IMG/VR virus record: IMGVR_UViG_3300032668_000092
Coordinates: 1 to 32,599 of that record
DNA: 32,599 bases
Source: a virus
Direction: 5' to 3' (one strand)
Shown here: positions 17,546-25,628 of the stretch, in pieces
Layout: the number at the start of each line of letters is the position of its first letter
Numbering within the stretch: the first letter of the stretch is position 1
The notes under the pieces: generated by a model
Told to the model about the DNA's origin: nothing
The model's database searches: none
What the model saw: only the letters and a program-made list of their open reading frames with translations
Program-made: the position numbers and the translations under genes

Positions 17546-18304
17546 ATGAGTGATTTAGATAACGAGAAACAACAGGTCATCGAGTACATTAAAAACCTCC
17601 TAGGCGATGGGATGGTTGATGTTGAACTTGATCCAAAACACTATAATACTGCTATTGATAGAGCACTATTAAAGTACCGCCAACGTGCGACTAATTCTGT
17701 AGAAGAAAGTTTCGGCTTTTTAACCCTACAACAAGATACTAACGAATACACATTAGACCCTAATGTTATGCAAGTTCGTCAAGTATTTAGACGCAGTATT
17801 GGTTCTAGAACAGGCGGCGGTGATGGAGGTTCGTTATTTGAACCATTTAACTTGGCCTACACAAATACCTATTTGCTATCATCTAGCAACATGGGTGGTT
17901 TAGCAACATATTACATGTTCGCAAGTTACCAAAATTTAGTTGGTAAAATGTTTGGTAGTTTTATCAACTTTGACTGGAATTCGACTACTAAAAAATTAAG
18001 AATAAGTCAACGTCCGCAAGGTCAGGAAAGTGTTTTACTATGGATGTATAACTATAAACCGGACTATCTAATTTTCCAAGATACGTTTTCTGGTATATGG
18101 ATCAAAGATTACGCCCTAGCAACTTGTAAAATTATGTTAGGCGAAGCACGTGAAAAATTTAATCAAATTGCTGGTCCGCAAGGTGGCACAACTTTAAATG
18201 GTGCCCAACTTAAAGCAGAAGGCAAAGCCGAATTAGACGCCCTTGAATTAGATCTAATTAACTATAAAGACGGCGGAACTCCTTTAAGTTTTGTAATTGG
18301 TTAA
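17546..18304 (+). CDS. 13: Neck protein, T4 gp13-like
   Basis: A 252-residue protein. The start 'QQVIEYIKNLLGDGMVDVELDPKHY' and the end, with 'CKIMLGEAREKFNQ', 'GPQGGTTLNG' and 'GGTPLSFVIG', are the hallmarks of the gp13 neck family, which with gp14 binds the portal and seals the filled head. T4 gp13 is 309 residues, so this is slightly short. It starts with TAAATA-5 nt-ATG and has no Shine-Dalgarno. It diverges from gp14, a different arrangement from T4, where genes 13, 14 and 15 run in the same direction. Confidence 0.82.
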   Translation: MSDLDNEKQQVIEYIKNLLGDGMVDVELDPKHYNTAIDRALLKYRQRATNSVEESFGFLTLQQDTNEYTLDPNVMQVRQVFRRSIGSRTGGGDGGSLFEPFNLAYTNTYLLSSSNMGGLATYYMFASYQNLVGKMFGSFINFDWNSTTKKLRISQRPQGQESVLLWMYNYKPDYLIFQDTFSGIWIKDYALATCKIMLGEAREKFNQIAGPQGGTTLNGAQLKAEGKAELDALELDLINYKDGGTPLSFVIG

Positions 18305-18312
18305 CCTAATCA

Positions 18313-18341
18313 TTGACATTGTAACATTTCCTTAATATAAT
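18313..18341 (+). promoter_or_regulatory. Sigma70-type promoter, TTGACA-17 nt-TATAAT, before the dNMP kinase
   Basis: The -35 box TTGACA (18313-18318) and -10 box TATAAT (18336-18341) both match consensus exactly, separated by the optimal 17 nt. Transcription would start near 18348, giving a leader of about 17 nt that contains the Shine-Dalgarno GGGAGA (18355-18360). This suits early transcription by unmodified host polymerase. Confidence 0.8.
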
Positions 18342-18364
18342 TAAAGTATCGACTGGGAGATACT

Positions 18365-19063
18365 ATGATTATAGGTGTGTGCGGTTTTATTGGATCAGGC
18401 AAAGATACCATTGCCGATTATCTAACAAATTTCCACGAATTTAGAAGAGAAAGTTTTGCCAACAGCCTTAAAGATGCTGTGGCACAAGTGTTTGGCTGGG
18501 ACCGTACAATGTTAGAAGGGCGAACTAAATCAGCCCGTGAATGGCGCGAACAAGTAGATCCGTGGTGGGCAGAACGTTTAGGTATGCCTCATCTAACACC
18601 ACGATGGGTATTACAATACTGGGGTACTGAAGTTTGTCGCAAAGGCTTCCATGACGATATTTGGATTGCCGCATTAGAGAATAAACTACGCAACTCGAAA
18701 GATGACATAGTTATTAGTGACTGCCGTTTTCCTAATGAAATTAAATCAATTAAAGCCGCTGGCGGTATTGTGATCCGTGTTGTTCGTGGTCCAGAACCCG
18801 ACTGGTATGATGCCGCAGTTAGCGCAAACAGGGGCCCCGATGGTAATGTGACCTGGGCAACTAGTAAACATAGGTTAGATAAAACAGGAATTCATGCTAG
18901 CGAAACTGCTTGGGTTGGAACTAAATTTGATGCGGTCTTAGACAATAATGGTAGTATTGATGATTTATTTGCGCAGGTTAAAAGTCTGGTGTCAGATCCC
19001 CTTGAGTCCAACGAACGCCCTCTTTATGTAGGACTCGCTGACAGTTTGAACATACAGTCTTAA
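18365..19063 (+). CDS. 1: Deoxynucleoside monophosphate kinase, T4 gp1-like
   Basis: A 232-residue kinase, close to T4 gp1 (241). It transfers phosphate from ATP to dNMPs to supply dNTPs for phage DNA. The P-loop is at residues 7-15, 'GFIGSGKDT', binding ATP phosphates. 'FANSLKDAVAQVFGWD' (about 36-51) and 'WVLQYWGTEVCRKGF' (about 82-96) belong to the substrate-binding part of the gp1 family, and 'IVISDCRFPNEIKSI' follows in the core. Good Shine-Dalgarno GGGAGA, 4 nt before the ATG. It has its own sigma70-type promoter although surrounded by late structural genes, fitting an early function. Its last 86 nt overlap the convergent gene at 18978. Confidence 0.88.
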   Translation: MIIGVCGFIGSGKDTIADYLTNFHEFRRESFANSLKDAVAQVFGWDRTMLEGRTKSAREWREQVDPWWAERLGMPHLTPRWVLQYWGTEVCRKGFHDDIWIAALENKLRNSKDDIVISDCRFPNEIKSIKAAGGIVIRVVRGPEPDWYDAAVSANRGPDGNVTWATSKHRLDKTGIHASETAWVGTKFDAVLDNNGSIDDLFAQVKSLVSDPLESNERPLYVGLADSLNIQS

Positions 19064-19313
19064 GATTTGAATATCTAACATTGGCGGGATTTCCGTCGAT
19101 ATAAAAAACATCAAATTGTTCAGGGTGTTTGCTTGTAAATCCACACTTATCGCATTTATCTTTTTTCTTATATCCGTGTAGTTTCCATCTTGGAACACCG
19201 GGATCTAATCCCCTAGCACAGTGATCACATACAGACCTATAATAGGTCTTGCCTTCTTTTTTGTAATTTACCGCTACCGGACGTTGATTACACTTTTTAC
19301 ATAGGTTTCTCAT
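18978..19313 (-). CDS. Four-CxxC zinc protein, HNH-endonuclease-like but missing the catalytic His
   Basis: A 111-residue protein with four CxxC pairs (Cys5/8, 29/32, 54/57 and 88/91), so two or more zinc sites. The last part, 'FDVFYIDGNPANVRYSNLKTVCSNC', follows the HNH pattern. In HNH enzymes, however, the site just before 'IDG' is normally His (as in the 'VYHIDG' form that I recall from cyanophage relatives); here it is Tyr71, so nuclease activity is doubtful. The ATG at 19313 is chosen over an in-frame TTG at 19340, because a purine-rich AAAAGGG lies before it and the late motif at 19344 is correctly upstream. It overlaps the dNMP kinase by 86 nt tail to tail. Confidence 0.7.
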   Translation of the reverse strand: MRNLCKKCNQRPVAVNYKKEGKTYYRSVCDHCARGLDPGVPRWKLHGYKKKDKCDKCGFTSKHPEQFDVFYIDGNPANVRYSNLKTVCSNCQRVLHKEGVRWTQGDLTPDF

Positions 19314-19343
19314 ACCGTGCCCTTTTTGTGCCCTTTTCAATAG

Positions 19344-19351
19344 TATTTAAT
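19344..19351 (-). promoter_or_regulatory. T4-late-type promoter motif ATTAAATA for the zinc protein
   Basis: Minus-strand core TAAATA, 30 nt before the ATG at 19313. Diverges from the sheath promoter at 19374. Confidence 0.45.
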
Positions 19352-19373
19352 CCGGTTGTTTTTCCCACATCGC

Positions 19374-19381
19374 CATAAATA
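19374..19381 (+). promoter_or_regulatory. T4-late-type promoter motif CATAAATA for the tail sheath
   Basis: Core TAAATA (19376-19381), 34 nt before the sheath ATG. The leader holds a strong Shine-Dalgarno GGGAGA (19403-19408). Confidence 0.6.
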
Positions 19382-19415
19382 TAACAAAGAAAAACCATTT
19401 ATGGGAGATTAAGAA

Positions 19416-22400
19416 ATGGCCACATTAAATTCACCAGGCGTAAGCGTATCAGTAATAGATGAAAGTTTCTATACGCCAGCGGCTCCAGGTACAGTTCCTT
19501 TAATTATTGTTGCGTCAGCACAAGATAAGATGAACGCAAGCGGAACTGGAATTGCAGCAGGTACACAAAAAGCAAACGCAGGTACAGTATACCTAATTAC
19601 TAGCCAAAGAGATCTTACAGATACTTTTGGTACTCCATTGTTTTACACAGATGCTAGCGGTAACCCAGTTAACGGTGGCGAACTTAACGAATACGGTCTA
19701 CAAGCCGCATATAGTTTATTAGGTGTCAGTTCAGCGGCTTATGTTGCTCGTGCTGATTTAGATCTAAGCGAACTAGTTCCACAATCTAGCGCACCAGTTG
19801 GCTTGCCAGCAGACGGCACATATTGGTTAGACACTACTTCAAATACTTCATGGGGTATTTTTGAGTGGAATGAAACTACACAAGCATTTGTCAATAAAGT
19901 TCCTACTATCATTGATAATAGTAACATGGACATGTATCTAAGCGAAGACGGGATGACTCCTGCTTCTAACTTCTTAACTCCTGGTTCATACGTTGTTGTT
20001 GCTACAAGCACAAATGAAATCCAAACATGGTATAAAAACAGTTCTTCAAACTGGGTACAAATTGGTACTAACACAGAAACAGGTTTCACAGCAGGAAGCA
20101 CATTTAGTTCTACAGTATGGCAAACAAGTTGGCCAGTTGTTACAAGTTCTATTGCAATTCCAGCAAGCCTAAGTTCACCCCCCGGCCCTGCAATTATTAT
20201 TAACGGTCAGACTGTTACTTTACCTGGTCCAACTCTAACTCCAAGTACTCTTGCTACAAGTATTAATGCAATAATGCGTAATCAAGGTGTTAATGCTACA
20301 ATTGGTACAGGCGGAGTCCTACAATTATTTGCTGATGCTACAGCATCAAGCAACGGCGCAAGCGGAGCAAGTGCTCAAGCAACTATGGAAGTTGCTACTA
20401 TTGCTATTGCTAATAGCGGTACACACTATGCTGTTGGTAATATTTTAAATGTAATGGGTGGAGCAGGTACAAGTGCTACAATTCAAGTTACTGCTATTAC
20501 TACATCTGGAGCAATTACTAGTGCTACTATTGTTAACTCAGGTGAATACACAGGTTCTATTCCTAATGCTGGCGGTGCTATTACAACTGCTAATACAACT
20601 GGTCCTACCGGTGCTACATTCAACTTAACATTCACCGTTGAAGCAATTAATATTGTTTCTGGTGGTGTTGACTATGATGTTCCTCCAACCGTTGGTATTG
20701 GCGGTAATGCTACAATTGGTACTGTTACTGTTTCAGGTGGCGCAGTTACAAATATTGCGGTAAGCAATCCTGGTAGCGGATATACAAGTATTCCTTCAGT
20801 AAGCATTCAAAATCCAAACGTACAAGACGGTAAGATTAAGATTCAAGCGGCCAATACAGGAACATCAACAACATTCTTGGCAGCGATTGGTTTAACTGCT
20901 GGTACATATAATCCAGTGACATTATTCCAAGGTCCGCATACTGCTTATCCAGATTTTAGTTCTACACCAAGTGGATCTGTTTATATCAAAACAACAAATC
21001 CAAATCAAGGTGCGTTCTGGGCAACAAAAATTTACAGCGCAAGCACAAATGCGTGGAATTTAGTCAAGGCTCCAATCTATGCTAAACCTGAACTAGCAAT
21101 CGCTGGTTTAGATCCTGCTAAAGATGGTGCTAATATTGCAGTTGGTACACTATATGTTAAGGACAACTATGATGACGGTATTGGTCTAGCAAGCGAACCA
21201 TCGCTAGCAGAATTCCAAATCTTCCGTAGAACATCTACTGGTCCTACAACTATTGTTTCACCAACTAAGATTCAAACTGTAACATTTACAAACACATCAA
21301 CTTTTGATATTAAAGAAAGTTATCAAGGTGCGTTTATTAATACTGCTACAATTACAATTCAACCAGGTGATACATTATCGACAGTGGTTGGATATATCAA
21401 TGCCGCAGGTTTACAATATACTTCTGCTACATATGATAACACACAATTTACTGTTACAATTACTCATAGCCTAGGTGGTGAGATTCGTTTCTTAGACGGA
21501 ACTCATACTCCATTAGCAACTGCTCTTGGATTTACAGCATGGTCTAGAAATCCTACAACTGGTGTAACAGCAGGTACTACTAACTTCTATGGAGTAGGTA
21601 TGTACGAACCAGACGGTTATACATACGAAGCAAGTAACTGGGCTCCACTAGTATTTGAAGCACAACCAACTGCTCCATATCTAGATCCAGAAGATGGCAC
21701 ATTGTGGTTCGATTCTCTAGTTGACGAAGTTGATATCATGTACCACAACGGTATTAACTGGGTAGGATATCGTGATTCCTCAGCATTCCCAGGAACAGAT
21801 CCTAATGGTCCACAAATTGCTAGCGAGGCTCCAACAACACAAAGTGATGGAACAAGTCTAGTCAATGGTGATATTTGGATCAGCACAGCAGACTTAACCA
21901 TGTATGGTCAAAACATTTATGTTTGGAACGGACAAACTCTAAAATGGGTTCAACAAGATCCAACTGACCACACAACTCCAAATGGTTGGTTATTTGCTGA
22001 TGCTCGTTGGGCAACATCAGGTACAACAGAAACTGCTTCAACAATCAAAGCATTGTTAACAAGCAACTATGTAGATCCTGACAGTCCAGATCCAAGCCTA
22101 TATACAAAAGGCACACGTTTATGGAACCTACGTCGTAGTGGATATAACGTTAAGAAATACGAAGCAAATTACATTAACCTCGAAGCCAATGGTGGCCTAA
22201 ACTTAAGATACCAAAATCAAGTTATGGACGGAAGTGGCGGGGCTACTCCGTATGTAACAGCACGTTGGGTAAGCGTAAGTCCAAATACTCCTTTAGGTGT
22301 TGGATCGTTTGGTCAGGCCGCACAACGCAGTTTTGTTGTTAAGAGTTTGAAATCATTAATTGACACAAGTCAGGCAATCCGTGATACAGATACACTTGTA

Positions 22401-23255
22401 TTCAACTTAATTGCTTGCCCTGGTTATATTGAAACACTTCAAAACTTAATTGGTTTGAATACAGACCGTGGACAAACAGCGTTTGTTGTTGGCGATACAC
22501 CAATGACATTGGAACCAACAGGTACTGCTTTAAGCAACTGGGGTAATAATAGTGCTCTTGCTTATGATAACGGTCCTGACGGTATTGTAAGTTTTGACGA
22601 TTATGCGGCTGTTTACTATCCAAGTGGATATACAACAGACAATACAGGAAACTATATTGTTGTTCCGCCAAGTCATATGATGTTACGCACTATTGCCGAA
22701 AGCGATCAGAAATCATATCCGTGGTTTGCTCCAGCAGGTGTACGTCGGGGTGCTGTAGACAACGTAAGTTCAGTTGGTTACATTGATGATATTGGAGAAT
22801 TCCATCCAACAGCGTTACCAGAAAGCCTACGTGATGTTCTAGCAAATGTTAAAGTTAATCCAATTGCGACACTAACAGGATCAGGTATCATTACTATGGG
22901 TCAATACACTCGCGCTAATGCCGCAAGTAGTTTAGATCGTATTAATGTTGCTCGTCTAGTAGCATACATCCGTAGACAATTAGGCATATTGGCGAAACCA
23001 TACTTGTTTGAACCAAATGATAAGATCACACGTGATGAAATCAAAGGGGCTGTGTCTAGTTTCTTCCTACAATTAGTAGGTCAAAGAGCAATCTATGACT
23101 TCTTAGTTGTGTGTGATGAATCTAACAACACACCAACAAGAATCGACCAAAATCAACTATGGGTTGATATTGCGATTGAACCAGTCAAGGCTGTAGAATT
23201 CATTTACATTCCTTTACGTTTAGAAAATACTGGCGCAATTAGTGCAGGTGGTTAA
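19416..23255 (+). CDS. 18: Tail sheath protein, T4 gp18-like, greatly enlarged
   Basis: A 1279-residue sheath subunit, about twice T4 gp18 (659). The contractile sheath surrounds the tube and shortens to drive it through the envelope. N-terminal 'NSPGVSVSVIDESFYTP' and 'SLLGVSSAAYVARADLDL' (to about residue 117) and the C-terminal region from about 855 ('TSNYVDPDSPD', 'SDQKSYPWFAPAGVRRG', 'LDRINVARLVAYIRRQL', 'LWVDIAIEPVKAVEFIYIP') are the conserved sheath core. The middle holds inserts: a 'INGQTVTLPG' flagellar-hook-like segment (260-310), a 'GSGYTSIP' beta segment (about 320-465), and several tryptophan hairpins (about 129-159, 190-216, 520-550, 755-785 and 815-848). Inserts probably face outwards. 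Strong Shine-Dalgarno, 7 nt spacing. Confidence 0.92.
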   Translation: MATLNSPGVSVSVIDESFYTPAAPGTVPLIIVASAQDKMNASGTGIAAGTQKANAGTVYLITSQRDLTDTFGTPLFYTDASGNPVNGGELNEYGLQAAYSLLGVSSAAYVARADLDLSELVPQSSAPVGLPADGTYWLDTTSNTSWGIFEWNETTQAFVNKVPTIIDNSNMDMYLSEDGMTPASNFLTPGSYVVVATSTNEIQTWYKNSSSNWVQIGTNTETGFTAGSTFSSTVWQTSWPVVTSSIAIPASLSSPPGPAIIINGQTVTLPGPTLTPSTLATSINAIMRNQGVNATIGTGGVLQLFADATASSNGASGASAQATMEVATIAIANSGTHYAVGNILNVMGGAGTSATIQVTAITTSGAITSATIVNSGEYTGSIPNAGGAITTANTTGPTGATFNLTFTVEAINIVSGGVDYDVPPTVGIGGNATIGTVTVSGGAVTNIAVSNPGSGYTSIPSVSIQNPNVQDGKIKIQAANTGTSTTFLAAIGLTAGTYNPVTLFQGPHTAYPDFSSTPSGSVYIKTTNPNQGAFWATKIYSASTNAWNLVKAPIYAKPELAIAGLDPAKDGANIAVGTLYVKDNYDDGIGLASEPSLAEFQIFRRTSTGPTTIVSPTKIQTVTFTNTSTFDIKESYQGAFINTATITIQPGDTLSTVVGYINAAGLQYTSATYDNTQFTVTITHSLGGEIRFLDGTHTPLATALGFTAWSRNPTTGVTAGTTNFYGVGMYEPDGYTYEASNWAPLVFEAQPTAPYLDPEDGTLWFDSLVDEVDIMYHNGINWVGYRDSSAFPGTDPNGPQIASEAPTTQSDGTSLVNGDIWISTADLTMYGQNIYVWNGQTLKWVQQDPTDHTTPNGWLFADARWATSGTTETASTIKALLTSNYVDPDSPDPSLYTKGTRLWNLRRSGYNVKKYEANYINLEANGGLNLRYQNQVMDGSGGATPYVTARWVSVSPNTPLGVGSFGQAAQRSFVVKSLKSLIDTSQAIRDTDTLVFNLIACPGYIETLQNLIGLNTDRGQTAFVVGDTPMTLEPTGTALSNWGNNSALAYDNGPDGIVSFDDYAAVYYPSGYTTDNTGNYIVVPPSHMMLRTIAESDQKSYPWFAPAGVRRGAVDNVSSVGYIDDIGEFHPTALPESLRDVLANVKVNPIATLTGSGIITMGQYTRANAASSLDRINVARLVAYIRRQLGILAKPYLFEPNDKITRDEIKGAVSSFFLQLVGQRAIYDFLVVCDESNNTPTRIDQNQLWVDIAIEPVKAVEFIYIPLRLENTGAISAGG

Positions 23256-23263
23256 AATAAATA
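23256..23263 (+). promoter_or_regulatory. T4-late-type promoter motif AATAAATA for the tail tube
   Basis: Directly follows the sheath stop and is 22 nt before the tube ATG. Shine-Dalgarno AAGGAG at 23272-23277. Confidence 0.55.
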
Positions 23264-23285
23264 TTAAGGACAAGGAGCAATAAAG

Positions 23286-23921
23286 ATGGCAATCGCAAGT
23301 TTAAGCAGATTTACAGTACCGTTAGCAGGTAGCCAATCAGCAAGTGTACAAGGCTTGCTAATGCCGAAGTTAAAGTATCGCTTTAGAGTGACACTTCAAA
23401 ATTTTGGTATAAGCAAACCAACAACAGAGTTAACCAAGCAAGTGGTTGACGTTACTCGACCAAACGTTACATTCGAGGAAATCGTAATTGACGTTTATAA
23501 CAGTAAAGTTAAACTAGCAGGTAAACCAAGTTGGGCTGATATGACTCTAACTCTGCGTGACGATATGACAAACGCAGTAACCAACTTAGTTGGCGAACAG
23601 TTACAGAAGCAATTCGACTTCTATGAACAAGCAAGTGCTAGTTCTGGTATTGATTACAAGTTCTCAACTGTAATCGAAATGCTAGACGGCGGCAACGGAG
23701 CAGATACCGTTAACGTGCTTGAGACATGGGAATTAGATGGCTGTTTCTTAAGTGGTGCTGATTATCAACAATTAGATTATAAGACAAGTGAACCAGTTCA
23801 GATTGCCTTAACAATCAAATATGATAACGCAACACAACTTAATACAGCAGGTAGCCCACAAGGTGTGGGTCAGAACGTAGGACGTACAAGTGGCGTTCTA
23901 ATTACTGGGCAAGCAGCCTAA
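23286..23921 (+). CDS. 19: Tail tube protein, T4 gp19-like
   Basis: A 211-residue protein, slightly longer than T4 gp19 (163). Tube subunits stack as hexameric rings forming the DNA channel inside the sheath. The family's pattern is visible: 'LMPKLKYRFRVTLQNFG' near the start, then 'VTRPNVTFEEIVIDVYNSKVKLAGKPSW' (about 54-81), 'MTLTLRDDMTNAV', and 'WELDGCFLSGADYQQLDY' with 'QIALTIKYDNA' near the end. It follows the sheath after 30 nt, as in T4, has a strong Shine-Dalgarno AAGGAG 8 nt before the ATG, and its stop codon lies within the first of two tandem hairpins ending this unit. Confidence 0.92.
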   Translation: MAIASLSRFTVPLAGSQSASVQGLLMPKLKYRFRVTLQNFGISKPTTELTKQVVDVTRPNVTFEEIVIDVYNSKVKLAGKPSWADMTLTLRDDMTNAVTNLVGEQLQKQFDFYEQASASSGIDYKFSTVIEMLDGGNGADTVNVLETWELDGCFLSGADYQQLDYKTSEPVQIALTIKYDNATQLNTAGSPQGVGQNVGRTSGVLITGQAA

Positions 23922-23937
23922 GCCGGCAAGGGCTTAG
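23918..23937 (+). other. Hairpin over the tail-tube stop codon
   Basis: A 7-bp stem (CTAAGCC/GGCTTAG) with a 6-nt loop that includes the tube stop codon. It precedes the main terminator by 6 nt and has no U-run of its own. May protect the 3' end of the tube mRNA. Confidence 0.5.
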
Positions 23938-23943
23938 TACTTT

Positions 23944-23971
23944 AAAAGACCCGATTATCGGGTCTTTTTTT
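23944..23971 (+). terminator. Rho-independent terminator after the tail tube
   Basis: An 11-bp stem (inner GACCCGA/TCGGGTC, extended by A-T pairs) with a 3-nt loop, followed by a run of T. Confidence 0.9.
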
Positions 23972-23974
23972 ACG

Positions 23975-23982
23975 ACTAAATA
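23975..23982 (+). promoter_or_regulatory. T4-late-type promoter motif ACTAAATA, 5 nt before ATG
   Basis: Begins 4 nt after the terminator. Core TAAATA (23977-23982), then exactly 5 nt, then the ATG at 23988. No Shine-Dalgarno. Confidence 0.55.
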
Positions 23983-23987
23983 TTGTT

Positions 23988-25616
23988 ATGTCTAATATAG
24001 CCGCAAACCAACCTACCTTAAGATCATACCAACACGCCTCTAGAATATTTGTCAGCAATACATATAGTCTAGCCCCTAAGGCTGGATGGCTCTTTTATGT
24101 AAGTTTTCAAATTAATAAAGCGGCGTTAGGTACAAGCGCAGGGGGAAAGACTTTAGGAACAAGTCTCTTAAATCTTGCTCAAGGAGTAAGTGGACAAGCA
24201 GGGGTTGCTGATGTATGGACAACAACTAGTCCTAATTTAGGAATGTTAGTTAAACAAACAGATTTACCCAAATTTGCTCCAAAGACAGAAGTGGTTAATC
24301 AATATAATAGAAAAACTGTTGTTCAAACAGGAATGACATATAATCCAGTCAACATGGTTTTTCATGATGATATGAGTAACGTCACACAAAAACTATGGAC
24401 CTATTATTATCAATATTATTTTGGTGATAGTAATGTAACTACACCTTTAGGTGGAGCATTAGGTGGTGCTATTGGTAGTGCATTAGGTGGCGGCCTTGGC
24501 GGAGTACTTGGAGGAGCGTTAGGCAATGTAATTGGAGGCGGGGCAACATTGCCAGCGGCCAAATACGGAAATACAAAATACAATCCTCAATCTGTTATAA
24601 CACCGGCAACAGCATATGGTCTTAATAACGGTCAAGTTGATCCTTTCTTTCAGAGCATAACAATATATCAATTAAACCAAAAAGAATATTCTTGTTTTAC
24701 ATTAGTGAATCCTTTAATTACACAATGGGATCATGATAGATTAGATGTAGCATCGGGTAACAAAGTATTAGAAAATAAAATGACAGTAATGTATGAAGCA
24801 GTACTGTACGGATACGGTAAAGTAAAAGCAGGAAGTAATCCTCCAGGATTTGCGTCAAATTATTATGATTTAACTCCTAGTCCAATTGCCGATGCTGGCA
24901 ATGGAAATTACGACAATAGTGTAGATCCATTTAGTAAAGTTGGCAATAGCGGGGAAAGTACACAAGGTGGGTTAAGTGTATTAGGATCATTACTAGGCTC
25001 CCAGAATTTAGTTAGTAACGCATTAGGAGCAATAGGATTAGGTTCCGGCACACCTGGTGGATTAGGAAGTGTATTTGGCGGTTCAGCAGTGGCGGGTGCG
25101 TTAGGTGGTATTGGAACATTGTTTGGTGGGGGTAGCGGAAATGCTGGACCTACTGCTTCTGCGTCTAATGCTTCAGCAGGCGCAAATATTGCGGCTGACC
25201 TTGCTTCTGGAAAAATAACTCCTGCTCAAGCAAAGGCAATGTTAACTACTGGAGCCACAGGCGCTACCGGTCCAACAACTGGAGCAAGTGGTTCTGATAC
25301 TGGAGCAAGTGGTGCTACTGGTGCTGATACTGGAGCAAGTGGTGCTACTGGACCAACTGATAGTAATCCTGATCCAACACAATCCGGTGGTGATACTGGA
25401 AACGGTAGTAACCCAACTACTCAAGATCAAACCAGTGGAAATAATCCAGATTCACAAAGTGATGCTAATGCTCAACAAACTAACTCTGATCAAACCCAAA
25501 CTACCTCAGACTATACCGGTCCTAGGGTAGTCTATGCTCCAGATGGATCTAGTTCTCCTGTTGATGAGTTAGGTAATGTTGAAAAGACGTTAGTAAACGG
25601 AAGTTTTAATAGTTAA
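23988..25616 (+). CDS. Tail-tube-fold or baseplate-type structural protein with glycine-zipper and collagen-like segments
   Basis: A 542-residue protein. The N-terminal part resembles tube/baseplate-tube subunits: 'GWLFYVSFQIN', 'LVKQTDLPKFAPKTEVVNQYNRKTVVQ' (about 87-112), 'VNMVFHDDMSNV', and later 'SITIYQLNQKEYSCFTLVNPLITQWDHD'. This pattern is like gp19/gp54-type tube initiators, and the gene directly follows gp19, but which T4 gene it matches is unclear. Residues about 154-185 are a Gly-x-x-x-Gly zipper ('GGALGGAIGSALGGGLGG'), with a second Gly-rich run at about 345-385. Residues about 420-455 carry collagen-like 'GATGATGP' and 'DTGASGATG' triplets, then a Gln/Asn/Asp/Thr-rich disordered tail. 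Starts without a Shine-Dalgarno right behind a late promoter motif. First gene of a six-gene unit. Confidence 0.65.
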   Translation: MSNIAANQPTLRSYQHASRIFVSNTYSLAPKAGWLFYVSFQINKAALGTSAGGKTLGTSLLNLAQGVSGQAGVADVWTTTSPNLGMLVKQTDLPKFAPKTEVVNQYNRKTVVQTGMTYNPVNMVFHDDMSNVTQKLWTYYYQYYFGDSNVTTPLGGALGGAIGSALGGGLGGVLGGALGNVIGGGATLPAAKYGNTKYNPQSVITPATAYGLNNGQVDPFFQSITIYQLNQKEYSCFTLVNPLITQWDHDRLDVASGNKVLENKMTVMYEAVLYGYGKVKAGSNPPGFASNYYDLTPSPIADAGNGNYDNSVDPFSKVGNSGESTQGGLSVLGSLLGSQNLVSNALGAIGLGSGTPGGLGSVFGGSAVAGALGGIGTLFGGGSGNAGPTASASNASAGANIAADLASGKITPAQAKAMLTTGATGATGPTTGASGSDTGASGATGADTGASGATGPTDSNPDPTQSGGDTGNGSNPTTQDQTSGNNPDSQSDANAQQTNSDQTQTTSDYTGPRVVYAPDGSSSPVDELGNVEKTLVNGSFNS

Positions 25617-25628
25617 TAAGAAATAAAA

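Noticed and set aside
20101-22671. Minus-strand reading frames inside the sheath gene (for example 21617-21901 and 22402-22671)
   Set aside because: Antisense shadows with no start signals, opposite a well-supported structural gene.
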